Assembly: GCA_023433755.1 (NCBI GenBank)
Contig: JAEYUA010000079.1
Location: forward strand, 1 to 48,092
DNA from: Bacteroidota bacterium
GTDB lineage: Bacteria > Bacteroidota > Bacteroidia > Chitinophagales > Chitinophagaceae
DNA length: 48,092 nucleotides
Direction of reading: 5' to 3'
Position numbers and translations under genes: made by a program. Below the pieces are notes generated by a model. That model had not been told where the DNA came from. It searched no databases and saw only the letters and a list, made by a program, of their open reading frames with translations. Below, piece by piece: positions 7,111-15,375 of this stretch (its first letter is position 1; every line of letters begins with the position of its first letter).

Positions 7111-8455
7111 GAAAATCACTGCTCTCGTTTTATTGTCCATCTGCACGTTCCATGCTAAGGCCCAGGACAATTCACCTTATTCACGTTACGGACTCGGAGA
7201 TATCGCACCCCTCACGAATATCTCAACAAGGGCAATGGGTGGCATCTCGGCGGCTTATGCTGATGTATTCTCTGTGAATTTTAATAATCCTGCCTCTTAC
7301 TCACGTTTTCAGGCCCAGCAGGAGGCCCGTTCAAAAAAACTGGCCACAGGCCGTGTGATCTTTGACGTGGGTATGAATATCGATAACCGCACTTTAATCG
7401 TACCCGGCACCACCAACAGGTTCTCTTCTTCAGATGTAATGTTTTCATACCTGCAGATCGGTGTGCCGTTAAGAAAGAACTGGGGCCTGAGTCTGGGGTT
7501 GCGTCCTTTGTCAAGAATCAGTTATAATATCGCACGTACAGAATTTTTAAAAGATCCCATTACTACTGATACTATTGGTAATGCCACAACCCAGTTTCGC
7601 GGAAGCGGTGGCAGTTACCTGCCAAGCATCGGAACCGGATTTGGTTTCAATCTTTCTTCATCTACTCTTGTAAGTGCAGGCGTTAATGTTGGTTATCTTT
7701 TTGGAAGACGTGAAAGCCAGACACTGAGAAATTTCAATAATGATTCGGTTTTGTTCTATGCTTCAGAACACAATACAAAAACATATTTCGGAGACGTATT
7801 CTTCAATGCAGGCCTGCAACTGGAAACAAGGCTGAGCGAATATACAGTTCTCCGCTTTGGAGTGAGCGGTAACTGGCAGCAGGATTTTGACGCGAGCCGT
7901 GATATTCTCAGGCAGACCTATGTACGCGGTGCCGCCGGTGAAATCCTTGAACTGGACAGTGTACAGGAATTGAGTGATATCAAAGGAAAAGTTATCTATC
8001 CTGCCTCGTATAAATTTGGAATTATAGCGCAGTCGCATAAAGATGATAAAGGATGGCTGATCGGCGCTGATTATACCATGGATAAATGGAACAAATACCG
8101 GTTTTTCGGAGCCGTTGATTCTGTCCAGGACAGTTGGACGGTAAATGTAGGCGGACAGTTCTACCCCAGGCAACGCAGCAGTTATTTCAGTAAACTGGTG
8201 TACCGCTTTGGATTCAATTTCGGTAAGGATTATATCAAGGTAGTGAATGACCTTCCTACTTTCGGGGCCAGTTTTGGATTGGGCATCCCGGTGAGACCAA
8301 GCCGCACCAGTATCAACCAGGTGAGCCGTTTGAACCTCGCGCTTGAATATGGCAAAAGAGGAAATAATGATAATCTTCTCAAAGAAAACCTGTTCAGGGC
8401 TTCTGTATCTTTCAGCCTGACAGACCTTTGGTTCATCAAAAGAAAATATGACTAA
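7103..8455 (+). CDS. Outer-membrane beta-barrel protein, coaX-lptC neighbour
   Basis: A protein of 450 residues with a signal peptide (MLKKITALVLLSICTFHAKA, cleavage before QD). SPYSRYGLGDIAP and RAMGGISAAYADVFSVNFNNPASY resemble the N-terminal plug of FadL/OmpP1-like barrels. The rest alternates aromatic and polar residues in strands, and the last segment (ASVSFSLTDLWF) looks like a terminal beta strand. The start at 7103 fits the signal peptide; the ATG at 7082 would place residues before it. The gene overlaps coaX and lptC by 8 bases on either side. I do not recognise a named family member. A link to lipid or LPS transport is inferred only from lptC. Confidence 0.75.
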   Translation: MLKKITALVLLSICTFHAKAQDNSPYSRYGLGDIAPLTNISTRAMGGISAAYADVFSVNFNNPASYSRFQAQQEARSKKLATGRVIFDVGMNIDNRTLIVPGTTNRFSSSDVMFSYLQIGVPLRKNWGLSLGLRPLSRISYNIARTEFLKDPITTDTIGNATTQFRGSGGSYLPSIGTGFGFNLSSSTLVSAGVNVGYLFGRRESQTLRNFNNDSVLFYASEHNTKTYFGDVFFNAGLQLETRLSEYTVLRFGVSGNWQQDFDASRDILRQTYVRGAAGEILELDSVQELSDIKGKVIYPASYKFGIIAQSHKDDKGWLIGADYTMDKWNKYRFFGAVDSVQDSWTVNVGGQFYPRQRSSYFSKLVYRFGFNFGKDYIKVVNDLPTFGASFGLGIPVRPSRTSINQVSRLNLALEYGKRGNNDNLLKENLFRASVSFSLTDLWFIKRKYD

Positions 8456-9023
8456 AGCATTTTTGCAGACACGATATTTGAAAACAGCAGCACTGATCAT
8501 GGGCTGCTTTTTCTTTTATAGCTGTGAGAATGACCCTAAGACCATTGACCAGTGGACACGCAATGATGTACTGGTGGAAGAAGCAAAGGATATCCAGACC
8601 TTCCTGAGCCAGAACGGAAGAATGAAGGCGAAACTATGGTCATCCTACATGCTGCGCTACCAGGGAGATACAGTGTATGTAGAGTTCCCGCATGAACTGC
8701 ATGTGGATTTTTTTGACAGCGCTGCTGTTAAGGAAAGCCACCTTGATTCCGATTATGGCAAATACTATGAAAGCCTGAACAAAGTTTACCTACGCGATAG
8801 CGTGATCGTTTTTAATGTACAGGGAGATACTCTTCAGACACCTGAACTCTGGTGGGACCAGAATACGCAAAAATTCTTTACAGACAAAAGAGTCCGCATC
8901 CGCAAGGCAGGTCACCTGATCTACGGTATCGGCATGACGGCGCAACAGGATCTCAGTGATATCCATATCACGCAAATCACCAACAGCGTTCTCCAGGTTC
9001 CCGACAGCATGGCTGTTCAATAA
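8448..9023 (+). CDS. lptC: LPS export ABC transporter periplasmic protein LptC
   Basis: A protein of 191 residues with an N-terminal hydrophobic segment ending in FFFYSCEND, which may be a lipobox; LptC is otherwise membrane-anchored. The domain has the features of YrbK/LptC: an early acidic stretch, LSQNGRMKAKLWSSYMLRYQ, then FVYE-like FPHELHVDFFD and DTLQTPELWWDQNTQKFFTD, which matches the family's conserved L.T..L.W......FT pattern. LptC connects the LptBFG transporter to the periplasmic LptA bridge that carries lipopolysaccharide to the outer membrane. The start overlaps the upstream gene by 8 bases. Confidence 0.85.
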   Translation: MTKAFLQTRYLKTAALIMGCFFFYSCENDPKTIDQWTRNDVLVEEAKDIQTFLSQNGRMKAKLWSSYMLRYQGDTVYVEFPHELHVDFFDSAAVKESHLDSDYGKYYESLNKVYLRDSVIVFNVQGDTLQTPELWWDQNTQKFFTDKRVRIRKAGHLIYGIGMTAQQDLSDIHITQITNSVLQVPDSMAVQ

Positions 9024-9102
9024 TTTTTCAACTCTCTTCTCTCAGTCAAACATTTGATCTCATTAGGTTCAATTCACCTAATTCCTGTATCTTAATTTTC
9101 TA

Positions 9103-9927
9103 ATGAGCATTATGAAAGGAAAAAATGTACTGATCACTGGTGGCAGCAGGGGCATAGGAAAAGCTATTGCGCTGAGGCTTGCCGGTGAAGGAGCCAATAT
9201 TGCGATTGCTGCCAAGACCACAGAACCTCATCCCAAACTCGAGGGCACCATTCATACAGCAGCGGCTGAAATAAAATCACTGGGCGTTAAAGCCCTGGCT
9301 TTGCAATGTGATATCAGGTTCGAGGACCAGGTAGAAGCCGCGGTGGCAAAAACAGTGGAAACTTTTGGCGGGATTGATATACTGGTAAATAATGCCAGCG
9401 CCATCAGCCTTACGCCCACAGAACAGACAGAACCGAAAAGGTTTGACCTGATGCATGGCATCCAGATCAGGGGAACTTTTTTTATGAGCCGTGCCTGCAT
9501 TCCTCACCTGAAAAAATCATCGCACGCGCATATCCTGAATCTTTCCCCGCCCATCAACCTCAATCCAAAATGGTTCGCGCAGCATCTCGCCTATACCATG
9601 AGCAAGTACGGCATGAGCATGATCGTACTCGGGCTTGCTGAAGAACTGAAAGCACATAAGATCGCAGCCAATGCCCTTTGGCCTCAAACCACCATTGCCA
9701 CTGCAGCCGTACAAAATTTATTGGGTGGTGACTTCCTGATGCAGATGAGCCGCACACCGGAGATTGTAGGAGAAGCAGCTTATCACATACTGAAAAGAGA
9801 CCCAGCAACCTGCACAGGAAATTTTTTCATTGATGAAGAAGTGTTGAAAAAAGAAGGCATTACGGATCTTTCAGCCTATACGGTTAATAAAGACCAGGAA
9901 TTGATGAAAGATATTTTCCTCGATTAA
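9103..9927 (+). CDS. Short-chain dehydrogenase/reductase (HSDL2-like)
   Basis: A classical SDR of 274 residues. The cofactor motif is VLITGGSRGIGKAIALRLA (about residues 8-26; TGxxxGxG). LVNNASA is the NNAG-like strand, and YTMSKYGMS provides the YxxxK catalytic pair near residue 165. The expected serine is in NLSPP. The lengthened C-terminus and PxxLxGTIHTAA block resemble the hydroxysteroid dehydrogenase-like 2 (HSDL2) group, whose substrate is uncertain. NADP(H) preference is suggested by basic residues after the glycine motif. It stands alone; its stop codon directly abuts the convergent gene's stop at 9928. Confidence 0.85.
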   Translation: MSIMKGKNVLITGGSRGIGKAIALRLAGEGANIAIAAKTTEPHPKLEGTIHTAAAEIKSLGVKALALQCDIRFEDQVEAAVAKTVETFGGIDILVNNASAISLTPTEQTEPKRFDLMHGIQIRGTFFMSRACIPHLKKSSHAHILNLSPPINLNPKWFAQHLAYTMSKYGMSMIVLGLAEELKAHKIAANALWPQTTIATAAVQNLLGGDFLMQMSRTPEIVGEAAYHILKRDPATCTGNFFIDEEVLKKEGITDLSAYTVNKDQELMKDIFLD

Positions 9928-10830
9928 TCAGTTGGAAGCAAGCGTCTGCTGATCCATCACATAAATGATGGCGCCTGCTTCAAATTCAACCATCATGAGC
10001 CGGAGCAGGTCGTGTTCCTGCAATGCCACCGTTCTCCATTTGAAAGAAGGATCATTCACCGTGGTCTTGAGTATGCGCGATGCATATTGCCTGTCCCTGA
10101 TCTTATTGAGCACAGGCATAAATAATTCATACTTTTCCAGGTCCGCCACCTGGATCCATCCCAGTTCTTTTGGTTTTCCTTTTTCCATTACAACAGGACA
10201 AATAGACACTAAACGGTTTACCATCACGGGACCTTCATCTTCAAAACAACTATATTCTTCCTTTACAAGGATTTCAACCAGGTCCTTTGGTTCAATGCAG
10301 GAAATAGAAGGAATATTAACAGGAGTGGTCAGCCTTTCGTCAGCAAAAACCTGGAGAGCACCTGCACGCGCCTGGCTGAGGATAGATGAAAACAATCCGT
10401 TATCACTAAATAATTCCCCAGAACCGTCAGCATCACGACTGATGGAATGAAGGAAACGATGCATGAAAAGTGTGATACCTGAATTTTTTGAACCCGCATT
10501 CACCTGCTCACCGGAACGGATGCGGTTACCGGTGGAATCTGTTTCATTCAAAATTGAAAATTCAAGATTACTGGTGTACATCCTTTCGGAGCGCAGGATT
10601 CCTTTTTCATCCCAAACGCGCCAGAGACCGGTTTTTTTATTTCGGGAGAACTGGCCTTTTACTTTCAGTTTGCCAGATTCATAATAACAGGAGAAACGCC
10701 CGTCGAACATGAAACCATCCATCTCATATTCATACTGCACTTTGCCATTGGCATGATGCACCAGCTTTTTTTCCCTGCCGGAGGCAGATAGAAAAGCAAT
10801 CAGGGCAATGAAAAACAGCAGGGCTTTCAT
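9928..10830 (-). CDS. Secreted MORN-type repeat protein with GldN-like C-terminal block
   Basis: A protein of 300 residues with a signal peptide (about residues 1-18). Residues 22-85 form MORN_2-type repeats: NGKVQYEYEMDG..FDGRF, YYESGKLKVKGQFSRNKKTG and LWRVWDEKGILRSERMY, as in YwqK-like proteins. The second half has IPSISCIEPKDLVEILVKEE followed by VNRLVSICPVVMEKGKPKE and a WIQVADLEKYE stretch. The order of strands recalls the gliding/T9SS protein GldN, but I see this only as a resemblance. The gene is convergent with the SDR gene with no spacer. Function unknown. Confidence 0.6.
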   Translation of the reverse strand: MKALLFFIALIAFLSASGREKKLVHHANGKVQYEYEMDGFMFDGRFSCYYESGKLKVKGQFSRNKKTGLWRVWDEKGILRSERMYTSNLEFSILNETDSTGNRIRSGEQVNAGSKNSGITLFMHRFLHSISRDADGSGELFSDNGLFSSILSQARAGALQVFADERLTTPVNIPSISCIEPKDLVEILVKEEYSCFEDEGPVMVNRLVSICPVVMEKGKPKELGWIQVADLEKYELFMPVLNKIRDRQYASRILKTTVNDPSFKWRTVALQEHDLLRLMMVEFEAGAIIYVMDQQTLASN

Positions 10831-10900
10831 GAAATTTTTTGATTTTGGCGTAGTATAGAACTGATGGCGTGTGGATGTTATTGTTTAGAAGCGGAAAATA

Positions 10901-11037
10901 TTTCACGCAAAGGCGCAAAAACGCAAAGAAAAAGATAACATTCCCCCTCTGCGTAATCTCATTCCTCGCCAGCCGTCCGCGTGCCGCTGAAGCTTTAGCG
11001 GAGGCGCAAGCTTTAGCGAGGGCTGGTTCTCTGCGGT
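10901..11037 (-). repeat. R1-type repeat cluster with AGCTTTAGCG palindromes
   Basis: CGCAAAGGCGCAAAAACGCAAAG (about 10906-10928) is followed by CTCTGCG at 10947-10953 and CTCTGCGGT at 11029-11037, i.e. R1 in reverse orientation. Between them CCGCTGAAGCTTTAGCGG forms a hairpin and AGCTTTAGCGAGGGCTGG repeats the word. This fills the 292-bp gap between the MORN protein and lysS. The lysS 3' end may use these hairpins, but no poly-U run is visible. Confidence 0.5.
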
Positions 11038-11122
11038 AAAAAAAGATAAAGGAACCGCCATGAACGCAATGGACCTGCCTTCGCTTAAGCCATAGCTGGC
11101 ATTACACAACGATTTATTCGAA

Positions 11123-12676
11123 CTATTCTACTGGAAGCTGACCTTCTTCAGATTCACCTCCAAATTTCTCCGGCCGCATTTGTGGAAAGAACAGCACATC
11201 CTGGATGGAAGGCTGGTTGGTCAGCAGCATACAAAGCCTGTCAATGCCGATGCCAATACCTGATGTAGGAGGCATTCCATATTCAAGCGCTCTTAAAAAA
11301 TCATGATCAATATACATGGCTTCCACATCACCGCGTTCCATCAGTTTCACCTGCTCTTCAAAGCGTTCACGCTGGTCAATGGGATCATTCAGTTCACTGT
11401 AGGCGTTCGCAATTTCCTTACCGTTGATCATGAGCTCGAAACGCTCTACCAGCCCGGGTTTGCTGCGGTGCTTCTTGGTAAGCGGACTCATTTCAACCGG
11501 GTAATCAATGATAAAGGTGGGCTGTATATAATGATGCTCGCATTTGTTTCCGAAAATCTCGTCTATCAGTTTTCCCCTGCCCATGGTATTATCCACCTGC
11601 AGATGCCATTCACGGCATTGGGTTCTCAATTGCTCTTCATCCATTTCGCTAACATCAACCCCTGTATGTTCATGAATGGCCTCATAGATGCTGATACGTT
11701 CAAATGGTGCTTTGAACGAAATGGCCCGTTCACCCATCATGATCTCGGTGTTTCCTGTAACATCGATCGCTGCTTTCTCCAGTAATTTTTCTGTTACATT
11801 CATCATCCAGAGGTAATCCTTATAAGCTGTATAAAATTCCAGGATGGTGAATTCGGGATTATGTGTACGGTCCATGCCTTCATTCCTGAAATTGCGGCTG
11901 AATTCATACACCCAGTCGAATCCTCCAACGATCAGCCTTTTCAGGTACAGCTCATTGGCAATACGCAGGTAAAAAGGAACATCAAGCGCATTGTGATGGG
12001 TGATAAAGGGGCGGGCAGCCGCACCGCCGGGAATACTTTGCAATACAGGCGTATCCACTTCCAGCGCTCCATGCTCGTTGAGAAATTCCCTGATGGAATT
12101 CATCAGCCTGGTGCGTTTTACAAAGGTTTCTTTTACAGAAGGGTTAATTACCAGGTCGGCATAACGCTGGCGGTATTTGAATTCAGGATCAGTGACTGCG
12201 TCAAAGGTCTGGCCTTCCGCTTCTTTCACAATAGGTAAGGGCCGTAGTGATTTAGCCAGGAAGGTGAGCTCTTTTACATGCACGGAGATCTCACCCATCT
12301 TGGTACGGAAAACAAATCCTTTGATGCCAATGAAATCACCAATATCAAGTAGTTTTTTCCATACCTGGTCGTACAGGGAAGTATCCTCTCCTTTCGCCAG
12401 GTCATCTTTTCTTACATAGATCTGGATCCTTCCATAAGAATCCTGCAATTCGGCAAATGAAGCCTTGCCCATATCCCTCACGCTCATGATGCGGCCCGCG
12501 AGGCAAACATCATTCAGCGCTTCCTTTTCTTCATCTTTAAAAACAGATTTGATTTCAGTAGAATAATGAGTTACGGGGTATAAGGCTGCGGGATAAGGAT
12601 CAATTCCAAGTTTTTGAAACTCTGCGAGCTTCTCCCTTCTTACTATCTCCTGCTCTGATAAATGCGCTGTCTGCAT
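11123..12676 (-). CDS. lysS: Lysyl-tRNA synthetase, class II
   Basis: It attaches lysine to tRNA-Lys in the cytoplasm. The protein has 517 residues, normal for bacterial class II LysRS. An OB-fold anticodon-binding domain occupies about residues 55-160 (CLAGRIMSVRDMGKASFAEL, GRIQIYVR). The catalytic domain follows, with motif 2 in FRNEGMDRTHNPEFTILEFY (about 262-281) and motif 3 in GIGIGIDRLCMLLT near residue 485. EMSPLTKKHRSKPGLVERFE is the lysine-site loop. It starts at ATG 12676, 15 bases from a strong promoter, and stands alone. Confidence 0.97.
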   Translation of the reverse strand: MQTAHLSEQEIVRREKLAEFQKLGIDPYPAALYPVTHYSTEIKSVFKDEEKEALNDVCLAGRIMSVRDMGKASFAELQDSYGRIQIYVRKDDLAKGEDTSLYDQVWKKLLDIGDFIGIKGFVFRTKMGEISVHVKELTFLAKSLRPLPIVKEAEGQTFDAVTDPEFKYRQRYADLVINPSVKETFVKRTRLMNSIREFLNEHGALEVDTPVLQSIPGGAAARPFITHHNALDVPFYLRIANELYLKRLIVGGFDWVYEFSRNFRNEGMDRTHNPEFTILEFYTAYKDYLWMMNVTEKLLEKAAIDVTGNTEIMMGERAISFKAPFERISIYEAIHEHTGVDVSEMDEEQLRTQCREWHLQVDNTMGRGKLIDEIFGNKCEHHYIQPTFIIDYPVEMSPLTKKHRSKPGLVERFELMINGKEIANAYSELNDPIDQRERFEEQVKLMERGDVEAMYIDHDFLRALEYGMPPTSGIGIGIDRLCMLLTNQPSIQDVLFFPQMRPEKFGGESEEGQLPVE

Positions 12677-12691
12677 AATTCAATAAAAGCG

Positions 12692-12720
12692 CAAAATTAA
12701 GGATTGAAGGGCGGAGCAAA
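12692..12720 (-). promoter_or_regulatory. lysS promoter (TTTG - 17 - TAATTTTG)
   Basis: On the minus strand the -7 element TAATTTTG (12692-12699) matches TAnnTTTG perfectly. A TTTG -33 element (12717-12720) lies 17 bases upstream. The predicted leader is about 10 bases. Confidence 0.6.
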
Positions 12721-12741
12721 ACAAAAGGGTACGGCTGTGGT

Positions 12742-13536
12742 TTATTTTTTCTTTGGTCTGATATTGATTGACAGGCCAATGCAGGCATTGGTAGTTTCAG
12801 CCAGGTCCCTGGCTGTGATGGTAGATGAAACCCTGAAATTGCTGAGAGAAAGACCCGCCTGCACCTTCACCGATTCGCTGCCTGCCCTGGCAATAAAAGC
12901 CGGCTCGAATGCTACAAAGCTTTTATCGCCACGGATCAGGTCCATCATATCCCGGTGGTCCTGGTTATCGGTATGCGTTATAGTAGCCTGTTTAACCTTC
13001 CAGTTCACCAGGCTGATTTTTGGTACCAGGGCAAATTCAAAATAACGTCCTTTGAAACCAATAGACGGTTGCAGGAAAAATTTGGAAAACCCTACCTGTG
13101 AACGGTCGGTCCAGCCATACGTGCTATTTACAGTACCGGTGCCGGTGCCCAGGTATAATTCACCGATCCATTTTTTATTTTCATCAAAAGGTTTGTAAAG
13201 TCCTACAGCCAGTTCACCATAGGAGCCACGGCCTTCTTCTTTGTGAGCATTTCCTCCATAAAAATCAGAAACCGTTTCCGTTTTGGAAGCGCTGAATCCA
13301 CTGGCCAGGATACCTACGCTCCTTGTTATAGCATGGGCGAATTGCAGTTCGCCTCCATTATATTCCGAATCCATGCCGCCTGCCCATAGTGCATTAATCC
13401 TTGTCTCACCTTTTTGCGCAAGCAATGGCGCATTGGCGGTATTGGGTGCATAATAAACATGCTGGCAGGAAACAGTACCAAGGGCAAGTAATAACAGGCA
13501 GAATAAATTTCTCATAACCATTTTTTTGATGATCAA
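12742..13536 (-). CDS. Putative outer-membrane lipoprotein, barrel-like
   Basis: A protein of 264 residues whose N-terminus (MIIKKMVMRNLFCLLLLALG, then TVSC) is a lipoprotein signal with Cys about residue 24. The rest is rich in alternating strands, with RSVGILASGFSAS, GSYGELAVGLYKP and LYLGTGTGTVNSTYGW like a small barrel. The last residues are basic and cytosol-like. ATGs at 13521 and 13515 are also possible starts. It is the second gene of a pair with the 13570-14244 gene (33-base gap), divergent from the tandem HTH regulators. No named family is recognised. Confidence 0.65.
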   Translation of the reverse strand: MIIKKMVMRNLFCLLLLALGTVSCQHVYYAPNTANAPLLAQKGETRINALWAGGMDSEYNGGELQFAHAITRSVGILASGFSASKTETVSDFYGGNAHKEEGRGSYGELAVGLYKPFDENKKWIGELYLGTGTGTVNSTYGWTDRSQVGFSKFFLQPSIGFKGRYFEFALVPKISLVNWKVKQATITHTDNQDHRDMMDLIRGDKSFVAFEPAFIARAGSESVKVQAGLSLSNFRVSSTITARDLAETTNACIGLSINIRPKKK

Positions 13537-13569
13537 TTTTGTTGGGTTTTCACCGGGTACGGTGCCTGG

Positions 13570-14244
13570 TTAACGAAGGGTAATCGCCAGACCAAAACAA
13601 CAATTGAACATTTTGAGGGTACCGGGCTGAAAAAATTCACTTCCCTGGCTGTCCCTCTTCATTTTCATGGGAATTCCATAATTGGCATCCAGCAACAGGT
13701 CCAGGCCGGGATTTTTTTTATGGTTGCTTACAGGAACCTGCAGGGAAAAATTAAGGGCAGGTGAAACAGTGTTTTTGTTGTTTTCTCCATGAAACCGGTA
13801 ATCCATTAAAAAAACTGAAGGGGCCAGGCCGGCCATCACCTTGCCGGGACAATACATCATGCCTGCGGCAAACTGGTATAATTTGTAGTCTATTCTCGGG
13901 TGCGATTCTGCCCCGGGTATAAAAGTGGCTGATTCACTATATCCTCTCACCCATCCTTGGTCCGCGAGTCCTGCCAAAGCGTATACCATGGTTTTGGGTG
14001 AAACCTTTTTGCCTCCTCTCGCCATAAGATTCAAACTCCAGCCCCTGAATGGATTATCATGATCCCATAGCAATCCTATTTCATTACTGTTGAAGAACTG
14101 CTCATGCATTTTCTCTTTTACCTGGTAACCAGGACCATTAACCATGTAAGAGGTTGATAATGAAATGAACCAGTCCTTGTCCTGCGACCAGCCACTTAGA
14201 CAGAAGATCTGAAACAAAGCAAGGAGGAGCATTTTCATAAACAA
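13570..14244 (-). CDS. Exported protein of unknown function
   Basis: A protein of 224 residues with a signal peptide (MKMLLLALFQIFCLSGWS, cleavage before QDK). The mature part is rich in Gly and aromatics (SLNLMARGGKK, MVYALAGLADQGWVRGY, FAAGMMYCPGKVMAGLAPS) and ends in FGLAITLR, compatible with a small 8-stranded barrel. ATG at 14238 fits the signal peptide as well as 14244. It is transcribed away from the tandem HTH genes and is followed after 33 bases by another envelope protein. I do not recognise it. Confidence 0.6.
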   Translation of the reverse strand: MFMKMLLLALFQIFCLSGWSQDKDWFISLSTSYMVNGPGYQVKEKMHEQFFNSNEIGLLWDHDNPFRGWSLNLMARGGKKVSPKTMVYALAGLADQGWVRGYSESATFIPGAESHPRIDYKLYQFAAGMMYCPGKVMAGLAPSVFLMDYRFHGENNKNTVSPALNFSLQVPVSNHKKNPGLDLLLDANYGIPMKMKRDSQGSEFFQPGTLKMFNCCFGLAITLR

Positions 14245-14376
14245 TGTTTGTATCTGTCTAAGCTAAAGCTGTCAGGGGCCGTTTTATAATTGAATTGTGG
14301 TTCGACTGAAGGCCTGGTTGCAAAAATTGCAAATCTGGAATCTGAATCTGTATATTGGCTTGCCAAAACGATTTTC

Positions 14377-15360
14377 ATGGAGAGCCGGCAGGTTCAGGAA
14401 TATTTGTTTCAGAGGATCAGGGAAAAACTGCCCACCAGTGAATCACTGGTTGATGTGGTGGCAGAACTGCTGCATGTGAGCAATGACAGTGCTTACCGGC
14501 GTATCAGGGGTGAAACCCCTTTGATCCTTGAAGAAGCCAGGCAGCTTTGCGAAGCCTATTCTATATCACTCGATGAAATATTAAGGGCACGCCCTGATAC
14601 GGTATCCTTCAGTTCCATCCAGGTTGAGAACAGTCACCGCGGATTTGAAAATTATCTTGAAGGGATACTTAAGAACCTGCAGCACCTGTCCGGGGCTGAA
14701 CAGAAAGAACTGATTTACCTTACCAAGGACGTACCCCTGTTCTATAATTTCCTATTCAGGCCCCTTTTTGCTTTCCGCTATTTTTTCTGGATGAAATCAA
14801 TTCTGCAGCATCCTGATTTTATCTCCCGCAATTTTTCCATGGATCTTTTACCTCTTCACCTCCAAGCAATGGGTAAGCAGATCAACGAAGCATATAACGC
14901 GATCACGTCAACGGAAATCTGGAATACAGAATGCATCAACAGCACTATCGCCCAGGTTGAATATTACCGGGAGGCGGGATATTTTGAAGGCGGTGAAGAC
15001 ATAAAATTGATTTATGATGCCCTGTGCGATCTTGTTGAACACCTCCGTGACCAGGCGGAGCATGGATGCAAATTTTTGCCGGGCGAGGCTGCAGGAATGA
15101 AGAAGAATAATTTCATTTTCTTTTACAACCGCGTGGTGCTGGGCGATAATACCATCATGGCCATCGCCAATCAGAAAAAGACATTGTATCTTAGTTATGA
15201 TGTACTCAATTACATGATCACCCGCGATGAAGGCATGTGCCAGAAGGTATATGAACAGTTGCAGATGCTGATGCGGAAGGCAACGATTTTGAGCAATTCC
15301 AGCGAAAAACAAAGGAATATCTTTTTCAATATTCTACTGAAAAAAATACCGCAATCATAA
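14377..15360 (+). CDS. HTH transcriptional regulator, tandem paralogue 1
   Basis: A protein of 327 residues. The N-terminal XRE-like helix-turn-helix reads SLVDVVAELLHVSNDSAYRR (about residues 22-41) followed by IRGETPLILEEARQLCEAY. The C-terminal 230 residues are a helix-rich domain with KDVPLFYNFLFRPLFAFRYF, the FWMKSIL helix, FSMDLLP and STEIWNTECINSTIAQVEYY. The same blocks appear in order in the next gene. I know this architecture from Bacteroidota proteins but cannot name the C-terminal domain. I chose ATG at 14377; an in-frame TTG at 14290 is less likely. It is divergent from two envelope genes, which are candidate targets. Confidence 0.7.
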   Translation: MESRQVQEYLFQRIREKLPTSESLVDVVAELLHVSNDSAYRRIRGETPLILEEARQLCEAYSISLDEILRARPDTVSFSSIQVENSHRGFENYLEGILKNLQHLSGAEQKELIYLTKDVPLFYNFLFRPLFAFRYFFWMKSILQHPDFISRNFSMDLLPLHLQAMGKQINEAYNAITSTEIWNTECINSTIAQVEYYREAGYFEGGEDIKLIYDALCDLVEHLRDQAEHGCKFLPGEAAGMKKNNFIFFYNRVVLGDNTIMAIANQKKTLYLSYDVLNYMITRDEGMCQKVYEQLQMLMRKATILSNSSEKQRNIFFNILLKKIPQS

Positions 15361-15375
15361 CTAACAGTAAGCTCA

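Noticed and set aside
7763..8500. Minus-strand 245-residue ORF
   Set aside because: A shadow of the outer-membrane protein and lptC frames, with no domain and no promoter.
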